Assembly (NCBI GenBank): GCA_002690445.1 | Contig: NZER01000116.1 | Coordinates: 1 to 21,532 of the forward strand | Reading direction: 5' to 3' | DNA length: 21,532 bases | Source of the DNA: Candidatus Pacearchaeota archaeon | Lineage (GTDB): Archaea; Nanoarchaeota; Nanoarchaeia; Pacearchaeales; GW2011-AR1 | Shown: one piece after another, positions 13,350 through 21,532 of the stretch | How positions within the stretch are numbered: the stretch's first letter is position 1 | Layout of the letters: the number at the start of each line of letters is the position of its first letter | Made by a program: the position numbers and the translations under genes | The notes under the pieces: generated by a model | Database searches by the model: none | What the model was told of the DNA's origin: nothing | The model's input: only the letters and a program-made list of their open reading frames with translations

Positions 13350-13697
13350 ATGCCAAAAATCTATTGTCAGACTTGTGGAGCGGCAAATATGTATGCTGCT
13401 GTAGCTAAACCGAATTTCTGTCAGAAATGCGGAGGCAAGTTTGGTGGCTCAGTTAGCGAGGAATCTCTGGAGGAAGAAGAGCCTTCGGAAAATAGTATTC
13501 CTCACTTAGAGGGGCTAGACATAGACATAGAGGTCAACGGTCCAAATACGCTTAAAATAGATAAATTAGCGGGCACAAGAGACTCGCAAAATCTAGGTAA
13601 AGTCGAAATTAGTCGACCAGACGGTCCATTACCATCTTCTAAGCAATCTCTAGAAGACTTCCAAAAGGAGGCATCAGCGATAAAAAAGAAAAGTTAG
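13350..13697 (+). CDS. Zinc-ribbon protein
   Basis: A 115-residue protein. CQTC (6-9) and CQKC (24-27), 14 residues apart, form an N-terminal zinc ribbon. The rest is acidic (EESLEEEEPSE), then a hydrophobic/acidic stretch GLDIDIEVNGPNTLKIDKL, and a polar end; it looks largely disordered. It opens the operon holding the sigma-like factor, terminase and portal, and its stop directly abuts the sigma-like gene. Such ribbons bind nucleic acid or protein partners. A role as partner of the next gene in late transcription, as gp33 (112 residues) partners gp55 in T4, is conceivable from size and position only; no sequence likeness is claimed. Confidence 0.7.
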   Translation: MPKIYCQTCGAANMYAAVAKPNFCQKCGGKFGGSVSEESLEEEEPSENSIPHLEGLDIDIEVNGPNTLKIDKLAGTRDSQNLGKVEISRPDGPLPSSKQSLEDFQKEASAIKKKS

Positions 13698-14435
13698 GTG
13701 AAAAAAAAGAAAGCCAAAGATACTAAGACAAAGGCTACTAAGAAAGAAAAGGAAGAAGGAAAAAGAAGGTTTGAAGACTGTTTGGACGAGATTGATGAAG
13801 AGATTTCGAAGAAAAGGGGTAAGTGGAATTTAAAAGCCTTACCGTGGATTGATTATGACGACGTCGCGCAGATAATAAGATTTCATATCTTTAAAAAGTG
13901 GCATCTTTATGATCAGAAAAAGAGACTTAGGCCTTGGATTAGAACGATAGTTGCAAATCAGATAAAGAATCTGATAAGAAACAACTATACGAATTTCGTA
14001 AAGCCCTGCGTTAAATGCGCAGCGTGCCTAGAGGAAACAAAGTGCTCCATCTACGGAGCGCAGTCCAGTGAGTGCCCGCTCTATCGAAACTGGGAGAAAA
14101 ACAAGAAAAACAGCATGCACGCAAAAATGCCCGTTTCACTTGAAAATCACTCTCAAGAGGTTTACTTTTTAAGCACGGGGGCGTCTATTGATATAAAGAG
14201 GTCTGCCGCAAACTTACATAAAAAAATGGAAGAAGTACTAAAACCAAATGAGTGGAAAATATATCAACATTTGTACATAGAAATGAAGTCTGAAGTAGAC
14301 ACTGCAGAATTAATGGGATATAAAACGTCAGAAAAAAACAGATCTCCGGGATACAAGCAGATAAAGAATATTAAAAAGAAAATAGTAAAAAGAGCTCGAG
14401 AACTAATAGAAGATGATGAAATAGATATATACTAA
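13698..14435 (+). CDS. Sigma-70-like RNA polymerase sigma factor (probable late sigma)
   Basis: A 245-residue protein. After a Lys-rich tail (1-25), residues 50-96 look like sigma region 2: WIDYDDVAQIIRFHIFKKW, then RPWIRTIVANQIKNLIRN, matching the DxxQ helix and the W-x2-TI-x2-N-x3-NLIR recognition helix of small sigma factors. A cysteine cluster follows (104, 107, 110, 116, 126), likely a zinc site. Residues about 172-235 (VLKPNEWKIYQHL to QIKNIKKKIVKRARELI) fit a divergent region 4 helix-turn-helix. It would direct RNA polymerase to phage promoters, as gp55 does in T4. It starts with GTG immediately after the zinc-ribbon stop. Alternative: another DNA-binding protein with sigma-like fold. 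Confidence 0.62.
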   Translation: MKKKKAKDTKTKATKKEKEEGKRRFEDCLDEIDEEISKKRGKWNLKALPWIDYDDVAQIIRFHIFKKWHLYDQKKRLRPWIRTIVANQIKNLIRNNYTNFVKPCVKCAACLEETKCSIYGAQSSECPLYRNWEKNKKNSMHAKMPVSLENHSQEVYFLSTGASIDIKRSAANLHKKMEEVLKPNEWKIYQHLYIEMKSEVDTAELMGYKTSEKNRSPGYKQIKNIKKKIVKRARELIEDDEIDIY

Positions 14436-14437
14436 TT

Positions 14438-15532
14438 ATGTCAGAAATAGCACTAACGAAGGAACAACAAGAAAACATTCTAAACGAATGGAACTCGCGG
14501 CCAAACAAGCCCCCGTCTCTTTTGGAGTTAATTCGCGCTGCCTACCCAAATCAAAACGTAGATGGTAGAAGTAGGGAAGGAAAGGCTGTAAAGGCATTTT
14601 TGGCGACAAGAGAAATTAAGGCGCACGGATCACACGAATATCAGCCCAAGCAGAAAATAGACCTCACAGAAGAACACAAAGAATTCGTAAGAAACAATTT
14701 CTCCATGATGTCATCCGTAGAGATGGCTAGAATTCTATTCGCAGAACCGGAGCTCACCAATCTCAATCAAGAGTCTAGAGCTATAGTCCAATATGTCGAG
14801 AGCCTGAATCCTGCCATTGCTCACGCGGCTCAAACAGAGCTGCTCCCCGACATAGAAAAATACGAGCCCCCGAAGACCTTGCCCGCAACGATATTGAAAG
14901 TGAACCGTTATGTCCACGAAGGAATAAACAAAGCGAAATTATCAATCAATCAAAAAAATGGACTGAATGCATTAATCGGTTATCTGCACACATTTAGATT
15001 TCAACATCAGATAGGCACCTATAGAAATGAAACTGATAGAGAGCTATTCGAAAGCAGTTTCGTCAGGTATACGTTTGACAAGCCGGACCTATCTCAGGAA
15101 GAAGTAGATCAGTATATCGTGCTTTCTACCGAGGTCGTTATATCTAATAATATCCAAAGAAGAGTAGAGAGGCTTCAGGAGCTCTTGGATGGTACAGCTA
15201 ATGACACAGAAGGCAGGAGAATATCAATGTCTCTCGTAGAGTCCATAGATACTTCTCACAAGGAGTACAATCAATGCGTCAACAGACAACAAAAACTACT
15301 AGAAAGCCTAAAAGAAAAAAGAAGCGACAAGCTCAAAAAACAAATTAGTGAGAACGCAAGCGTTCTTAATTTAGTTCAAATGTGGAGAGAAGAAGAGAGC
15401 CGACAAAAAATGATAAAGCTAGCTGAGATCAGAAAGAAAACTCTCAAAAAAGAAATCGAGAATTTGTCTACCATGGACGAAATGAAGGCAAAGGTAATGG
15501 GGATATCTAAGGATGAAGTACTCGATGGTTAA
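14438..15532 (+). CDS. Probable DNA-binding protein, candidate small terminase subunit
   Basis: A 364-residue protein. Two similar helix-turn-helix-like units lie in tandem: about 7-56 (LTKEQQENILNEW to AVKAFLATREI) and 75-130 (LTEEHKEFVRNNF to AIVQYVESL). A middle domain (about 150-245) and a long helical, coiled-coil-prone C terminus (about 245-355) follow. Position, two genes before the large terminase in the same operon, and DNA-binding plus oligomerising architecture fit a small terminase subunit that recognises packaging sites, but it is longer than usual (T4 gp16 is 164 residues) and no family name is recognised. It starts 2 nt after the sigma-like gene and overlaps the nuclease gene by 20 nt. 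Confidence 0.5.
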   Translation: MSEIALTKEQQENILNEWNSRPNKPPSLLELIRAAYPNQNVDGRSREGKAVKAFLATREIKAHGSHEYQPKQKIDLTEEHKEFVRNNFSMMSSVEMARILFAEPELTNLNQESRAIVQYVESLNPAIAHAAQTELLPDIEKYEPPKTLPATILKVNRYVHEGINKAKLSINQKNGLNALIGYLHTFRFQHQIGTYRNETDRELFESSFVRYTFDKPDLSQEEVDQYIVLSTEVVISNNIQRRVERLQELLDGTANDTEGRRISMSLVESIDTSHKEYNQCVNRQQKLLESLKEKRSDKLKKQISENASVLNLVQMWREEESRQKMIKLAEIRKKTLKKEIENLSTMDEMKAKVMGISKDEVLDG

Positions 15533-16457
15533 TTGCAAAGAATGTGAAGAAAAGTTTAAGAATTATGTCGATCTGCATCGTCACCTCAGATCACATAAGA
15601 TGCTTCTTGTAGACTACTATCACAAGCATTACCCCAAAAAGGATTTACTTACGGGCGAATTCATAAAGTTCAAAAATAGAGACCAATACCTTTCTGACGA
15701 CTTTAACACTAAAACCAACATGAAAAAATGGTTAAAAGAATTACATATAGAAAAAGCTCGAGAATACTGTGAATCAATTTTATTAAAAAGAAAGGAAGAT
15801 AAGGGCATAGAGTATGCGCCATCTCAGGTCGAATTAAGAAGCCTGTTAAGTCCTCCAACTCAATATTTTAATGAAATTTTTTCTGACTATTATGACCTTT
15901 GCGATACACTGGGGCTAAAAAATAAATATGTAAATCCGACGAAGGTTATAGACGGCAAGGAGTACGATAAAAAGGAATATAAGATATTAATCGACACTAG
16001 GGAACAGAAACCACTTAAGTTTGACAGGGAAACAGTTTTGCAAAAATTAGATTATGGGGACTATGCGTTTAGCCACTCAGAGCATACCTGCAACTGTCAC
16101 ATAGAAAGAAAATCCTTGGCAGACTTCATAAGTACAATGAGCGGGGGGCACGACAGGTTTATTAAAGAAATAGAAAGAGCGAGGGAAGAAAATTCTAATT
16201 TAATTATTCTGGTAGAAGAAAATCTGAATAACGCACTGGGATTTAAATACCTCCCTCATATCTCTAAAAAAATTAAAGCAAGTCCAGAGTTTATCTTCCA
16301 CAGAGTGAGAAATTTAATACAACAGTATTCCAATATTCAATTTTTATTTGTTAACGGAAGGAAAGAGTCATCTAGAATAGTAGAGCTTATTTTTACTTGT
16401 GGGTGTTGTTATAAAAAAATAGACCTACAGTTAGCTTACGATAACAAGGTTTTATAA
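15513..16457 (+). CDS. Nuclease with C2H2 zinc finger and ERCC4 domain
   Basis: A 314-residue protein. Residues 8-28 form a perfect C2H2 finger (Cys8, Cys11, His24, His28) followed by a MucR-like helix (LLVDYYHKHYP). Residues about 157-240 are an ERCC4/XPF nuclease domain: LIDTRE (159-164), YGDY (181-184) and IERKSLADF (197-205), carrying the D-x-R-E, GDY and ERK-x3-D residues of the active site. Further cysteine pairs occur at 193/195 and 296/298/299. XPF-family nucleases cut branched DNA, so it may clear junctions before or during packaging; it directly abuts the terminase. The start could also be the ATG at 15525, four codons later. Confidence 0.8.
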   Translation: MKYSMVNCKECEEKFKNYVDLHRHLRSHKMLLVDYYHKHYPKKDLLTGEFIKFKNRDQYLSDDFNTKTNMKKWLKELHIEKAREYCESILLKRKEDKGIEYAPSQVELRSLLSPPTQYFNEIFSDYYDLCDTLGLKNKYVNPTKVIDGKEYDKKEYKILIDTREQKPLKFDRETVLQKLDYGDYAFSHSEHTCNCHIERKSLADFISTMSGGHDRFIKEIERAREENSNLIILVEENLNNALGFKYLPHISKKIKASPEFIFHRVRNLIQQYSNIQFLFVNGRKESSRIVELIFTCGCCYKKIDLQLAYDNKVL

Positions 16458-18281
16458 ATGTGGTACTGTCCGAAAAAATACAAATTTGAAATCCCAAATA
16501 TGAATCAGGAGCTCTTGGGGCTGAAGGGGGATCTAGACGACAAGGAGGCTAAGATTTCGTTGGCCAAGTTCTTGCGCTACAACGTTGGGTTTACGACAGA
16601 GCTGATTTCTGGAATCAAGCTGGCACCTTATCAAGAGGTCACCCTAAAGGCCTTTATGAATAGGAATTTTAATATGTGCGTTTGGGGCCGAGGCTGTGGT
16701 AAGACGTTCATAGCAAGTATATTCTGCTTTCTCCAGTGCATATTTTACCCGGGGACAAAAATAATGATTGCTGGGCCAACATTCCGTACAGCTAGATTTA
16801 TTTTTAACAATTTAGAAAAGCTCGTTGACTCGCCCGGGGCAGACCTTTTAGCTCAAACCTTCGGAGCGAAATCGAAACGTAACGATCAATACGAATGGTT
16901 AATTAATGGAGGCTCTATAACTGCTATTCCGTTAAGCGGCGAAAAAATTCGTGGTTTTCGTGCAAACGTACTGGTACTTGATGAGTATCTACTTCTCCCA
17001 GAAGAGACCATCAAGACCGTGCTTATGCCGTTTTTGGTCGCCCCTCAAAACATGAAGGAAAGAATAGAGATTAGAGAGATAGAAGACAGATTGGTAGAAA
17101 GAGGAGACATGAAGGAAGAGGACAGAATGGTCTTCGAAAATGACTCCAAAATGATAGCCCTTTCTTCAGCGAGTTATACATTTGAAAATCTGTATAGGCA
17201 GTACCAAGAATGGGTGTCAAATATATACGGAGAGCAGAAAGGTAGCGCGACTTATTTTGTGTCTCAGATGGGGTACGAGTCCTTACCTGAACATATGATA
17301 GATCAAACTATTATTCAGGAAGCTCAAGAGGGAGGACAGAGTCATTCTTCATTTTTAAGAGAGTACTGCGCTAGATTCACCGACGGTAGCGATAGTTATT
17401 TCAGCGCAAAAAAAATGCACGAATGTACAATACCGGATGGGGAGAGTCCCACAACCAAAATAGTCGGGGATAAGGGGCAGAAGTATATCGTGGCAATTGA
17501 CCCGAGTTTTTCTAACAGCCCAAGTTCTGACTTTTTTGCAATTGCCGTGCTGGAGCTAGACGAAGAAACTCAGCAAGGGACCTTGGTCCATAACTATGCT
17601 GTCGCCGGCGGAAACCTTAAGGATCACATAAAGTATATGCATCATATTATGACAAATTTCGAAGTGGAGATGATTATCATTGATAATGCTGGTTACCAGT
17701 TTATAGATAGTTGCAACGAAAACAAAGAATTTGTAAAAGATAAAATAGAATTAAAGTTCTTTGACTTTAGTAGTGACAAAGATGGCTTGGACTATGAACT
17801 AGAAATTAAAAAAGCAAGGAGACAGTATAACAAACAAGACCAAAAGATGGTTTTTAAACAAGTATTTTCTAGCGACTTTATTAGAAAGGGAAATGAACAT
17901 CTACAGGCAAATATAGATCACAAAAGACTATGGTTCGCTTCTAGAGCCTCCGCTAACGAAGCGGCCTTTAATAAATATTCTGGCAAAAGGGTAAAGCTTA
18001 GCGAGGTGAACGAAGATACCCTGCTAGACTTCATAGAAACTCAGGACGCCTTAATCCATCAAACCAAAAAACAGTGCGCGCTAATAGAGGTGAAAAGCAC
18101 AGCAAAAGGAACCCAGACATTCGATTTACCGCTCCATTTAAAGAAAAGTGAATCGATCAATAGGGCCAGAAGAGATAACTATACCACGCTTATGCTTGGA
18201 AATTGGGCGATAAAGTGTTACTATGATATGATGAATGCTCCCAAAGAAGAGGTTGGAACTTTTGTTCCGAGGATGCTATAA
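16458..18281 (+). CDS. terL: Terminase large subunit (packaging ATPase and nuclease)
   Basis: A 607-residue motor protein that pumps DNA into the prohead and cuts it, close to T4 gp17 (610). Motor: the YQE-x-TLKAF adenine-motif region (58-66), Walker A WGRGCGKT (76-83), IAGPTFRTARFIF (104-116), Walker B VLVLDE (171-176), and the coupling motif SSAS (236-239). Nuclease, RNase H fold, from about 340: VAIDPSF (345-351, Asp348), MIIIDNAGYQ (405-414, Asp409), and LDFIETQDALIH (523-534) with a third acidic residue. All catalytic parts appear intact. It starts directly after the nuclease stop and is followed by a promoter-like element and the portal gene. Confidence 0.95.
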   Translation: MWYCPKKYKFEIPNMNQELLGLKGDLDDKEAKISLAKFLRYNVGFTTELISGIKLAPYQEVTLKAFMNRNFNMCVWGRGCGKTFIASIFCFLQCIFYPGTKIMIAGPTFRTARFIFNNLEKLVDSPGADLLAQTFGAKSKRNDQYEWLINGGSITAIPLSGEKIRGFRANVLVLDEYLLLPEETIKTVLMPFLVAPQNMKERIEIREIEDRLVERGDMKEEDRMVFENDSKMIALSSASYTFENLYRQYQEWVSNIYGEQKGSATYFVSQMGYESLPEHMIDQTIIQEAQEGGQSHSSFLREYCARFTDGSDSYFSAKKMHECTIPDGESPTTKIVGDKGQKYIVAIDPSFSNSPSSDFFAIAVLELDEETQQGTLVHNYAVAGGNLKDHIKYMHHIMTNFEVEMIIIDNAGYQFIDSCNENKEFVKDKIELKFFDFSSDKDGLDYELEIKKARRQYNKQDQKMVFKQVFSSDFIRKGNEHLQANIDHKRLWFASRASANEAAFNKYSGKRVKLSEVNEDTLLDFIETQDALIHQTKKQCALIEVKSTAKGTQTFDLPLHLKKSESINRARRDNYTTLMLGNWAIKCYYDMMNAPKEEVGTFVPRML

Positions 18282-18282
18282 T
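18274..18282 (+). promoter_or_regulatory. Extended -10 promoter before the portal gene
   Basis: TGCTATAAT is a perfect TGnTATAAT match overlapping the terminase stop codon. Expected start is near 18289, leaving a 14-nt leader (TAAATAAAAAAAAG) before the ATG at 18303. No -35 is visible. It shares the ATGnTATAnT core with the elements at 158 and 13335. Confidence 0.55.
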
Positions 18283-18302
18283 TTAGTGTAAATAAAAAAA
18301 AG

Positions 18303-20342
18303 ATGAAAAAAGCCCAAACAAGGCCAAAACAGGTCAAAAAAGAAATAGCTGCATCAGGCACCCCCTTGATGACGGTAAATGCGTCTTCTCCCGCTCAGTC
18401 AACCAGAACTAGAAGAAACAAATCTGCGACAATCGAAAGGACCGATAGGTTCGAAAATATAGATAAAGGAATGATTCCATTCCATTACTCTAATTCTAAT
18501 TATGGAGATAAGACATCGAGCATCGACGTAAGGGATACCGTAATGCTGTGTCAGAAGGCGTATTATAATTTTCCCGTTTTTAGAAACACAATCGACCTAA
18601 TGACGGAATTCTCCTTAAGTAAGATTTACTTAAGGGGCGGCAGCAAGAAGTCTAGGGACTTTTTCAACGCCTTGTTCGATAAAGTCAATATCTGGGATCT
18701 TCAGGATAGATTTTTTAGAGAATACTATAGAAGCGGAAATGTTTTCCTTTATAGATTCGACGCAAAAATCAGAAAGAAGGATCTTAATAAAATGACACAG
18801 ACCTTCGGCGTGTCAGGCATAAAACAAGATTACATTATCCCGGTAAGGTATTGTATCCTGAATCCTGCAGATGTTCATGTGGGAGGTAATATATCATTTG
18901 TGGCGAATACTTATTTCAAGCAGCTTTCTGGATATGAATTAGAAAGACTAAGGAATCCGAGGACTAAAGAAGACGAAGAGGTATTAATGTCCCTACCGGC
19001 CGAACTGAGGAAGAGAATTAAAAATCGAGCCACTCATATATTGATGCCTCTAGATGTGGCTAGGATAAATGCAATTTTTTATAAGAAGATGGACTACGAG
19101 CCATTCGCTGTACCAATGGGATACCCAGTTTTGGACGATATAAACTGGAAAGCGGAAATGAAAAAGATGGATATGTCCATAGCAAGGACCATGCAGCAAA
19201 CGGTCCTTCTGGTTACCATGGGTGCGGAGCCGGAAAAGGGGGGTATTAACCAAAAGAATTTAGAAGCCATGCAAACTCTGTTTACTAACGAATCTGTAGG
19301 TAGGGTGCTCATCGCAGATTATACGACAAAGGCCGAGTTCGTCATTCCAAACGTAGCGAGCATATTAGACCCTAGAAAATATGATGTAGTAAATAGAGAC
19401 ATTGAAAACGGGCTGCTGTCTATAATCACAGGGGGAACTGGAGAAAAGTTTGCCAATCAAAGTATTAAAATAGAATTATTTATGGCGAGACTGAGACAGG
19501 GTAGGGAAACCTTCTTAACTCAGTTCTTACTTCCAGAAATTAAGAGAATAGCTAAGTCTTTAGGGTTTAAAAACTATCCTACTGCATATTTTCATAAACT
19601 GTCGATAAAGAATGATGATATTATGGCTAGAATTTACGCTAGGTTAGTGGAGGTGGGCATATTGACTGCTGATGAAGGTATGGAGGCGCTTGAAACTGGC
19701 AAGCTACCTTCCCCAGAAGAGTCTAAGTTATCTCAAGAAGAGTACAAAAAGATGAGAGACAGTGGCCTCTACGAGCCAGTTACAGGGGGACCAGAAACCC
19801 AGAAGGTACTTGCTGACAAAACGGGCGAACTGCAAAATGAGATCACTGATAAGAATATTAAATCTCAAGAAAAGATTAACCAAGAAAAAGCTAAAGAAGC
19901 TGCAAAAAAGCCAGCGGGAGCCGCACCTGCACCGAATAATAAATCCAATGGTCCCGCAGGAAGGCCGTCGGGCACCAAGTCGCCGCAGACGACAAAGAAA
20001 GTTAGCCCGGTCGGAGCAAGCGAACAATATTCTCTGTCTGGAGTAAAGGATAACTTCATTAAAGCCGACAAGTTAAATAAAAAAATTGAATCGCACCTTA
20101 AAAGAAAACATAAGATCGAAGAACTCTCCGAAGAACAAAAGGTAATAGCCTTCGAGATCACGAAACTCATAGTAGCTAATGAGAATGTCGAGGATTGGGT
20201 TAAGTTACCAAAAATAAAGAGCTACATAAAAAACCCTGTAGACACCAATCCAGACAGGGTAAAAGAAATTCAAGAAATTTCATACGCTCATCAAGTGGAC
20301 GACTACCTAGCAAGCATACTATATATCAGCAAGGGGGCATAA
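18303..20342 (+). CDS. Portal protein
   Basis: A 679-residue head-tail connector, the ring through which DNA enters the capsid. The N-terminal 55 residues are basic and polar. From about 60 the portal pattern appears: RDTVMLCQKAYYNFPVFRNT then IDLMTEFSLSKIYLRGGSKK, and FFREYYRSGNVFLYRFDAK near 137-155, a typical wing segment. DINWKAEMKKMDMSIARTM (about 280-300) and the helical stretch towards 420 fit stem and crown. Residues about 500-575 are a flexible Lys/Ala/Pro-rich linker, followed by a small helical domain (580-679) unusual for portals, perhaps a scaffold or capsid contact. It follows terL by 21 nt and precedes the tail gene by 1 nt. Confidence 0.85.
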   Translation: MKKAQTRPKQVKKEIAASGTPLMTVNASSPAQSTRTRRNKSATIERTDRFENIDKGMIPFHYSNSNYGDKTSSIDVRDTVMLCQKAYYNFPVFRNTIDLMTEFSLSKIYLRGGSKKSRDFFNALFDKVNIWDLQDRFFREYYRSGNVFLYRFDAKIRKKDLNKMTQTFGVSGIKQDYIIPVRYCILNPADVHVGGNISFVANTYFKQLSGYELERLRNPRTKEDEEVLMSLPAELRKRIKNRATHILMPLDVARINAIFYKKMDYEPFAVPMGYPVLDDINWKAEMKKMDMSIARTMQQTVLLVTMGAEPEKGGINQKNLEAMQTLFTNESVGRVLIADYTTKAEFVIPNVASILDPRKYDVVNRDIENGLLSIITGGTGEKFANQSIKIELFMARLRQGRETFLTQFLLPEIKRIAKSLGFKNYPTAYFHKLSIKNDDIMARIYARLVEVGILTADEGMEALETGKLPSPEESKLSQEEYKKMRDSGLYEPVTGGPETQKVLADKTGELQNEITDKNIKSQEKINQEKAKEAAKKPAGAAPAPNNKSNGPAGRPSGTKSPQTTKKVSPVGASEQYSLSGVKDNFIKADKLNKKIESHLKRKHKIEELSEEQKVIAFEITKLIVANENVEDWVKLPKIKSYIKNPVDTNPDRVKEIQEISYAHQVDDYLASILYISKGA

Positions 20343-20343
20343 C

Positions 20344-21532
20344 GTGCCGCACAATAGAATTATACATAACCTACAAGAAGTCTTCATAGGCTCTCCGTCT
20401 GATGAAACTGATTTGGCGATTACCGGAGCAGAAGGGTATCACGTTCTCCAAAGACTAGAGAGAGTTCAAAACGTTGATTATGATATAACATCAGAGCCCC
20501 GCAAGGATAGCGTATTGGGAAAAACACATCACGTTATAGATTCCCATTTTGACCCCCCAGAAATTACCATCAATATGAGTTATTATTCATACGGAGTGAA
20601 TAATGAACTGAGAATGGGGCTAAATACGGATAACGAACAAACATCAAATGCGGAGATAGGAAAGAGTCTTTTAGAAGACATCGGTTTAGACAAGGTCGAG
20701 GGGAGAAATTTATACCTTGTTATTAATAACGACACGAAAGAGTTACATCGGAATGACCCAGAGGATGAATACCCAGCCATACTGCTCAGCGGAAGCGGAT
20801 TCCAGCAATCTGATGTAGTAGACCCTTATTCAAGAGACTATTCTGTAGTCGTCTTCCAAAACTGTCATTTAAATTCTTATGATACACAGGCAGCTGTGGG
20901 AGGCATATCTACGGTGAGGACCTCTTTTTCCGCACAGAACATTGTGGCGTATTCTTCCGGTAGCGGAATTAATATTCCTTATTTGGATTTAAAAAAGGGA
21001 GAGGTAACGGATACTGTTGATGATATTTATACTTCAGATTTTAGTGCTGATGTTGATGGGTGGATTGAAAAGTCACTTGGAGATCTATACATAACCCATG
21101 ACGGGAAATTACTACTGCAGCCGCTGGGAACCGCTGTGGGAGTTCATTATGCGAAGAGAGAAGATGGATTTACTACTGTGGGTAAAAAATATAAACTTAC
21201 TGGCGAAGGATATATAAAGGCTAGTGCACCCAACGTAGATCATATTCGTTTTTACGATGGAGTGGATTATCTTCTCGGAGACTTCGTTGGCGGAACAAAA
21301 GGTACTTGGCAATCTTTTTCGGTAGAGTGGACGGCTCAGAGAGATTATATAAGTTTTTATATGCAAAAGGACGGTGCTGCTGGTAACGGTACAGAGTTCG
21401 CGGCCGGGGCAGGTGACATAATTTATCTTAGAAATATTGTAGTAACAGAAGTCAAAGAACTCATTATACCAAATTATTTTAAAAGAGATTCGTTCTGTAG
21501 GGATTTTTTTGACGCAGACGATCCGCTATTAA
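20344..21532 (+). CDS. Probable tail structural protein with carbohydrate-binding-like insert (partial)
   Basis: The frame is open to the right edge (396 codons seen). It begins with GTG, with AAGGGGG 8 nt upstream, 1 nt after the portal stop. Residues 1-110 (QRLERVQNVDYDITSEPRK, then PPEITINMSYYSYGVNNELRMGL) resemble, by pattern, tail-tube-like proteins of marine phages. Residues about 230-370 look like a beta-sandwich module of carbohydrate-binding type: SDFSADVDGWIE, GKKYKLTGEGYIKA, and a closing IIYLRNIVVTEV. No protease or enzyme motif is visible. It is called structural from position and beta-rich composition; tail tube, baseplate or adsorption protein remain open. Confidence 0.5.
   Translation, partial: MPHNRIIHNLQEVFIGSPSDETDLAITGAEGYHVLQRLERVQNVDYDITSEPRKDSVLGKTHHVIDSHFDPPEITINMSYYSYGVNNELRMGLNTDNEQTSNAEIGKSLLEDIGLDKVEGRNLYLVINNDTKELHRNDPEDEYPAILLSGSGFQQSDVVDPYSRDYSVVVFQNCHLNSYDTQAAVGGISTVRTSFSAQNIVAYSSGSGINIPYLDLKKGEVTDTVDDIYTSDFSADVDGWIEKSLGDLYITHDGKLLLQPLGTAVGVHYAKREDGFTTVGKKYKLTGEGYIKASAPNVDHIRFYDGVDYLLGDFVGGTKGTWQSFSVEWTAQRDYISFYMQKDGAAGNGTEFAAGAGDIIYLRNIVVTEVKELIIPNYFKRDSFCRDFFDADDPLL

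Noticed and set aside
19728..20170. Several antisense frames of about 100 codons over the portal C terminus
   Set aside because: They reflect the Lys/Ala/Pro-rich linker read backwards; the portal frame is continuous through the region.
1..21532. CRISPR arrays, tRNA or rRNA genes, insertion sequences, integrase or attachment sites
   Set aside because: No regularly spaced repeats, cloverleaf-like sequences, transposase or integrase motifs, or flanking direct repeats were seen by eye; a tRNA scan and repeat search could confirm this.

Overview
The window reads as part of the genome of a tailed double-stranded DNA phage (Caudoviricetes), probably marine and known only from uncultured material. 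Evidence: a large terminase (16458-18281), a portal protein (18303-20342) and a probable tail protein running off the right end, all tightly packed with 1-4 nt gaps or ATGA overlaps. Host-like genes often seen in marine phages accompany them (Hsp20, PhoH, ClpP-like peptidase). No integrase, transposase, tRNA, rRNA or CRISPR array was seen. Phage and host cannot be named from the sequence alone.

Layout. (1) 1-851: end of an unknown gene, a HAD-family phosphohydrolase with its own promoter, and a small phage protein; the outer two are visibly GC-rich, the HAD gene AT-rich. (2) 852-1024: back-to-back terminators between converging units. (3) 1025-4005, minus strand: Hsp20 and three GT2 glycosyltransferases, two of them tandem paralogues. 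(4) 4055-10563, plus strand: a sugar operon with a glycosyltransferase, RmlA, a small basic protein, a reductase resembling the bifunctional 3,5-epimerase/4-reductase (NRS/ER) of plants and giant viruses, a TOD1/MUCI70 (DUF616) glycosyltransferase, an asparagine-synthase-like amidotransferase, another DxD glycosyltransferase, and RmlB. (5) 10586-13130: PhoH ATPase, ClpP-like peptidase, a tiny cysteine-rich lipoprotein, a second cysteine-rich miniprotein, and a sulfotransferase. (6) 13132-13299, minus: a 55-codon gene diverging from the next block. (7) 13350-21532: zinc-ribbon protein, sigma-factor-like protein with a cysteine cluster, probable small-terminase/DNA-binding protein, C2H2 plus ERCC4 nuclease, large terminase, portal, and a tail protein with a carbohydrate-binding-like insert.

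How it may work together (inference): block 4 can make dTDP-4-keto-6-deoxyglucose (RmlA, RmlB) and probably convert it to dTDP-rhamnose with one NRS/ER-like enzyme, since no RmlC is present. The five to six glycosyltransferases, the amidotransferase and the sulfotransferase could then build and modify a glycan on the virion or the infected host. Block 7 is the packaging and head-tail module. Its sigma-like factor may read the recurring promoter motif TGnTATAnT, which in two cases ends exactly 6 nt before a start codon and so predicts leaderless mRNAs.
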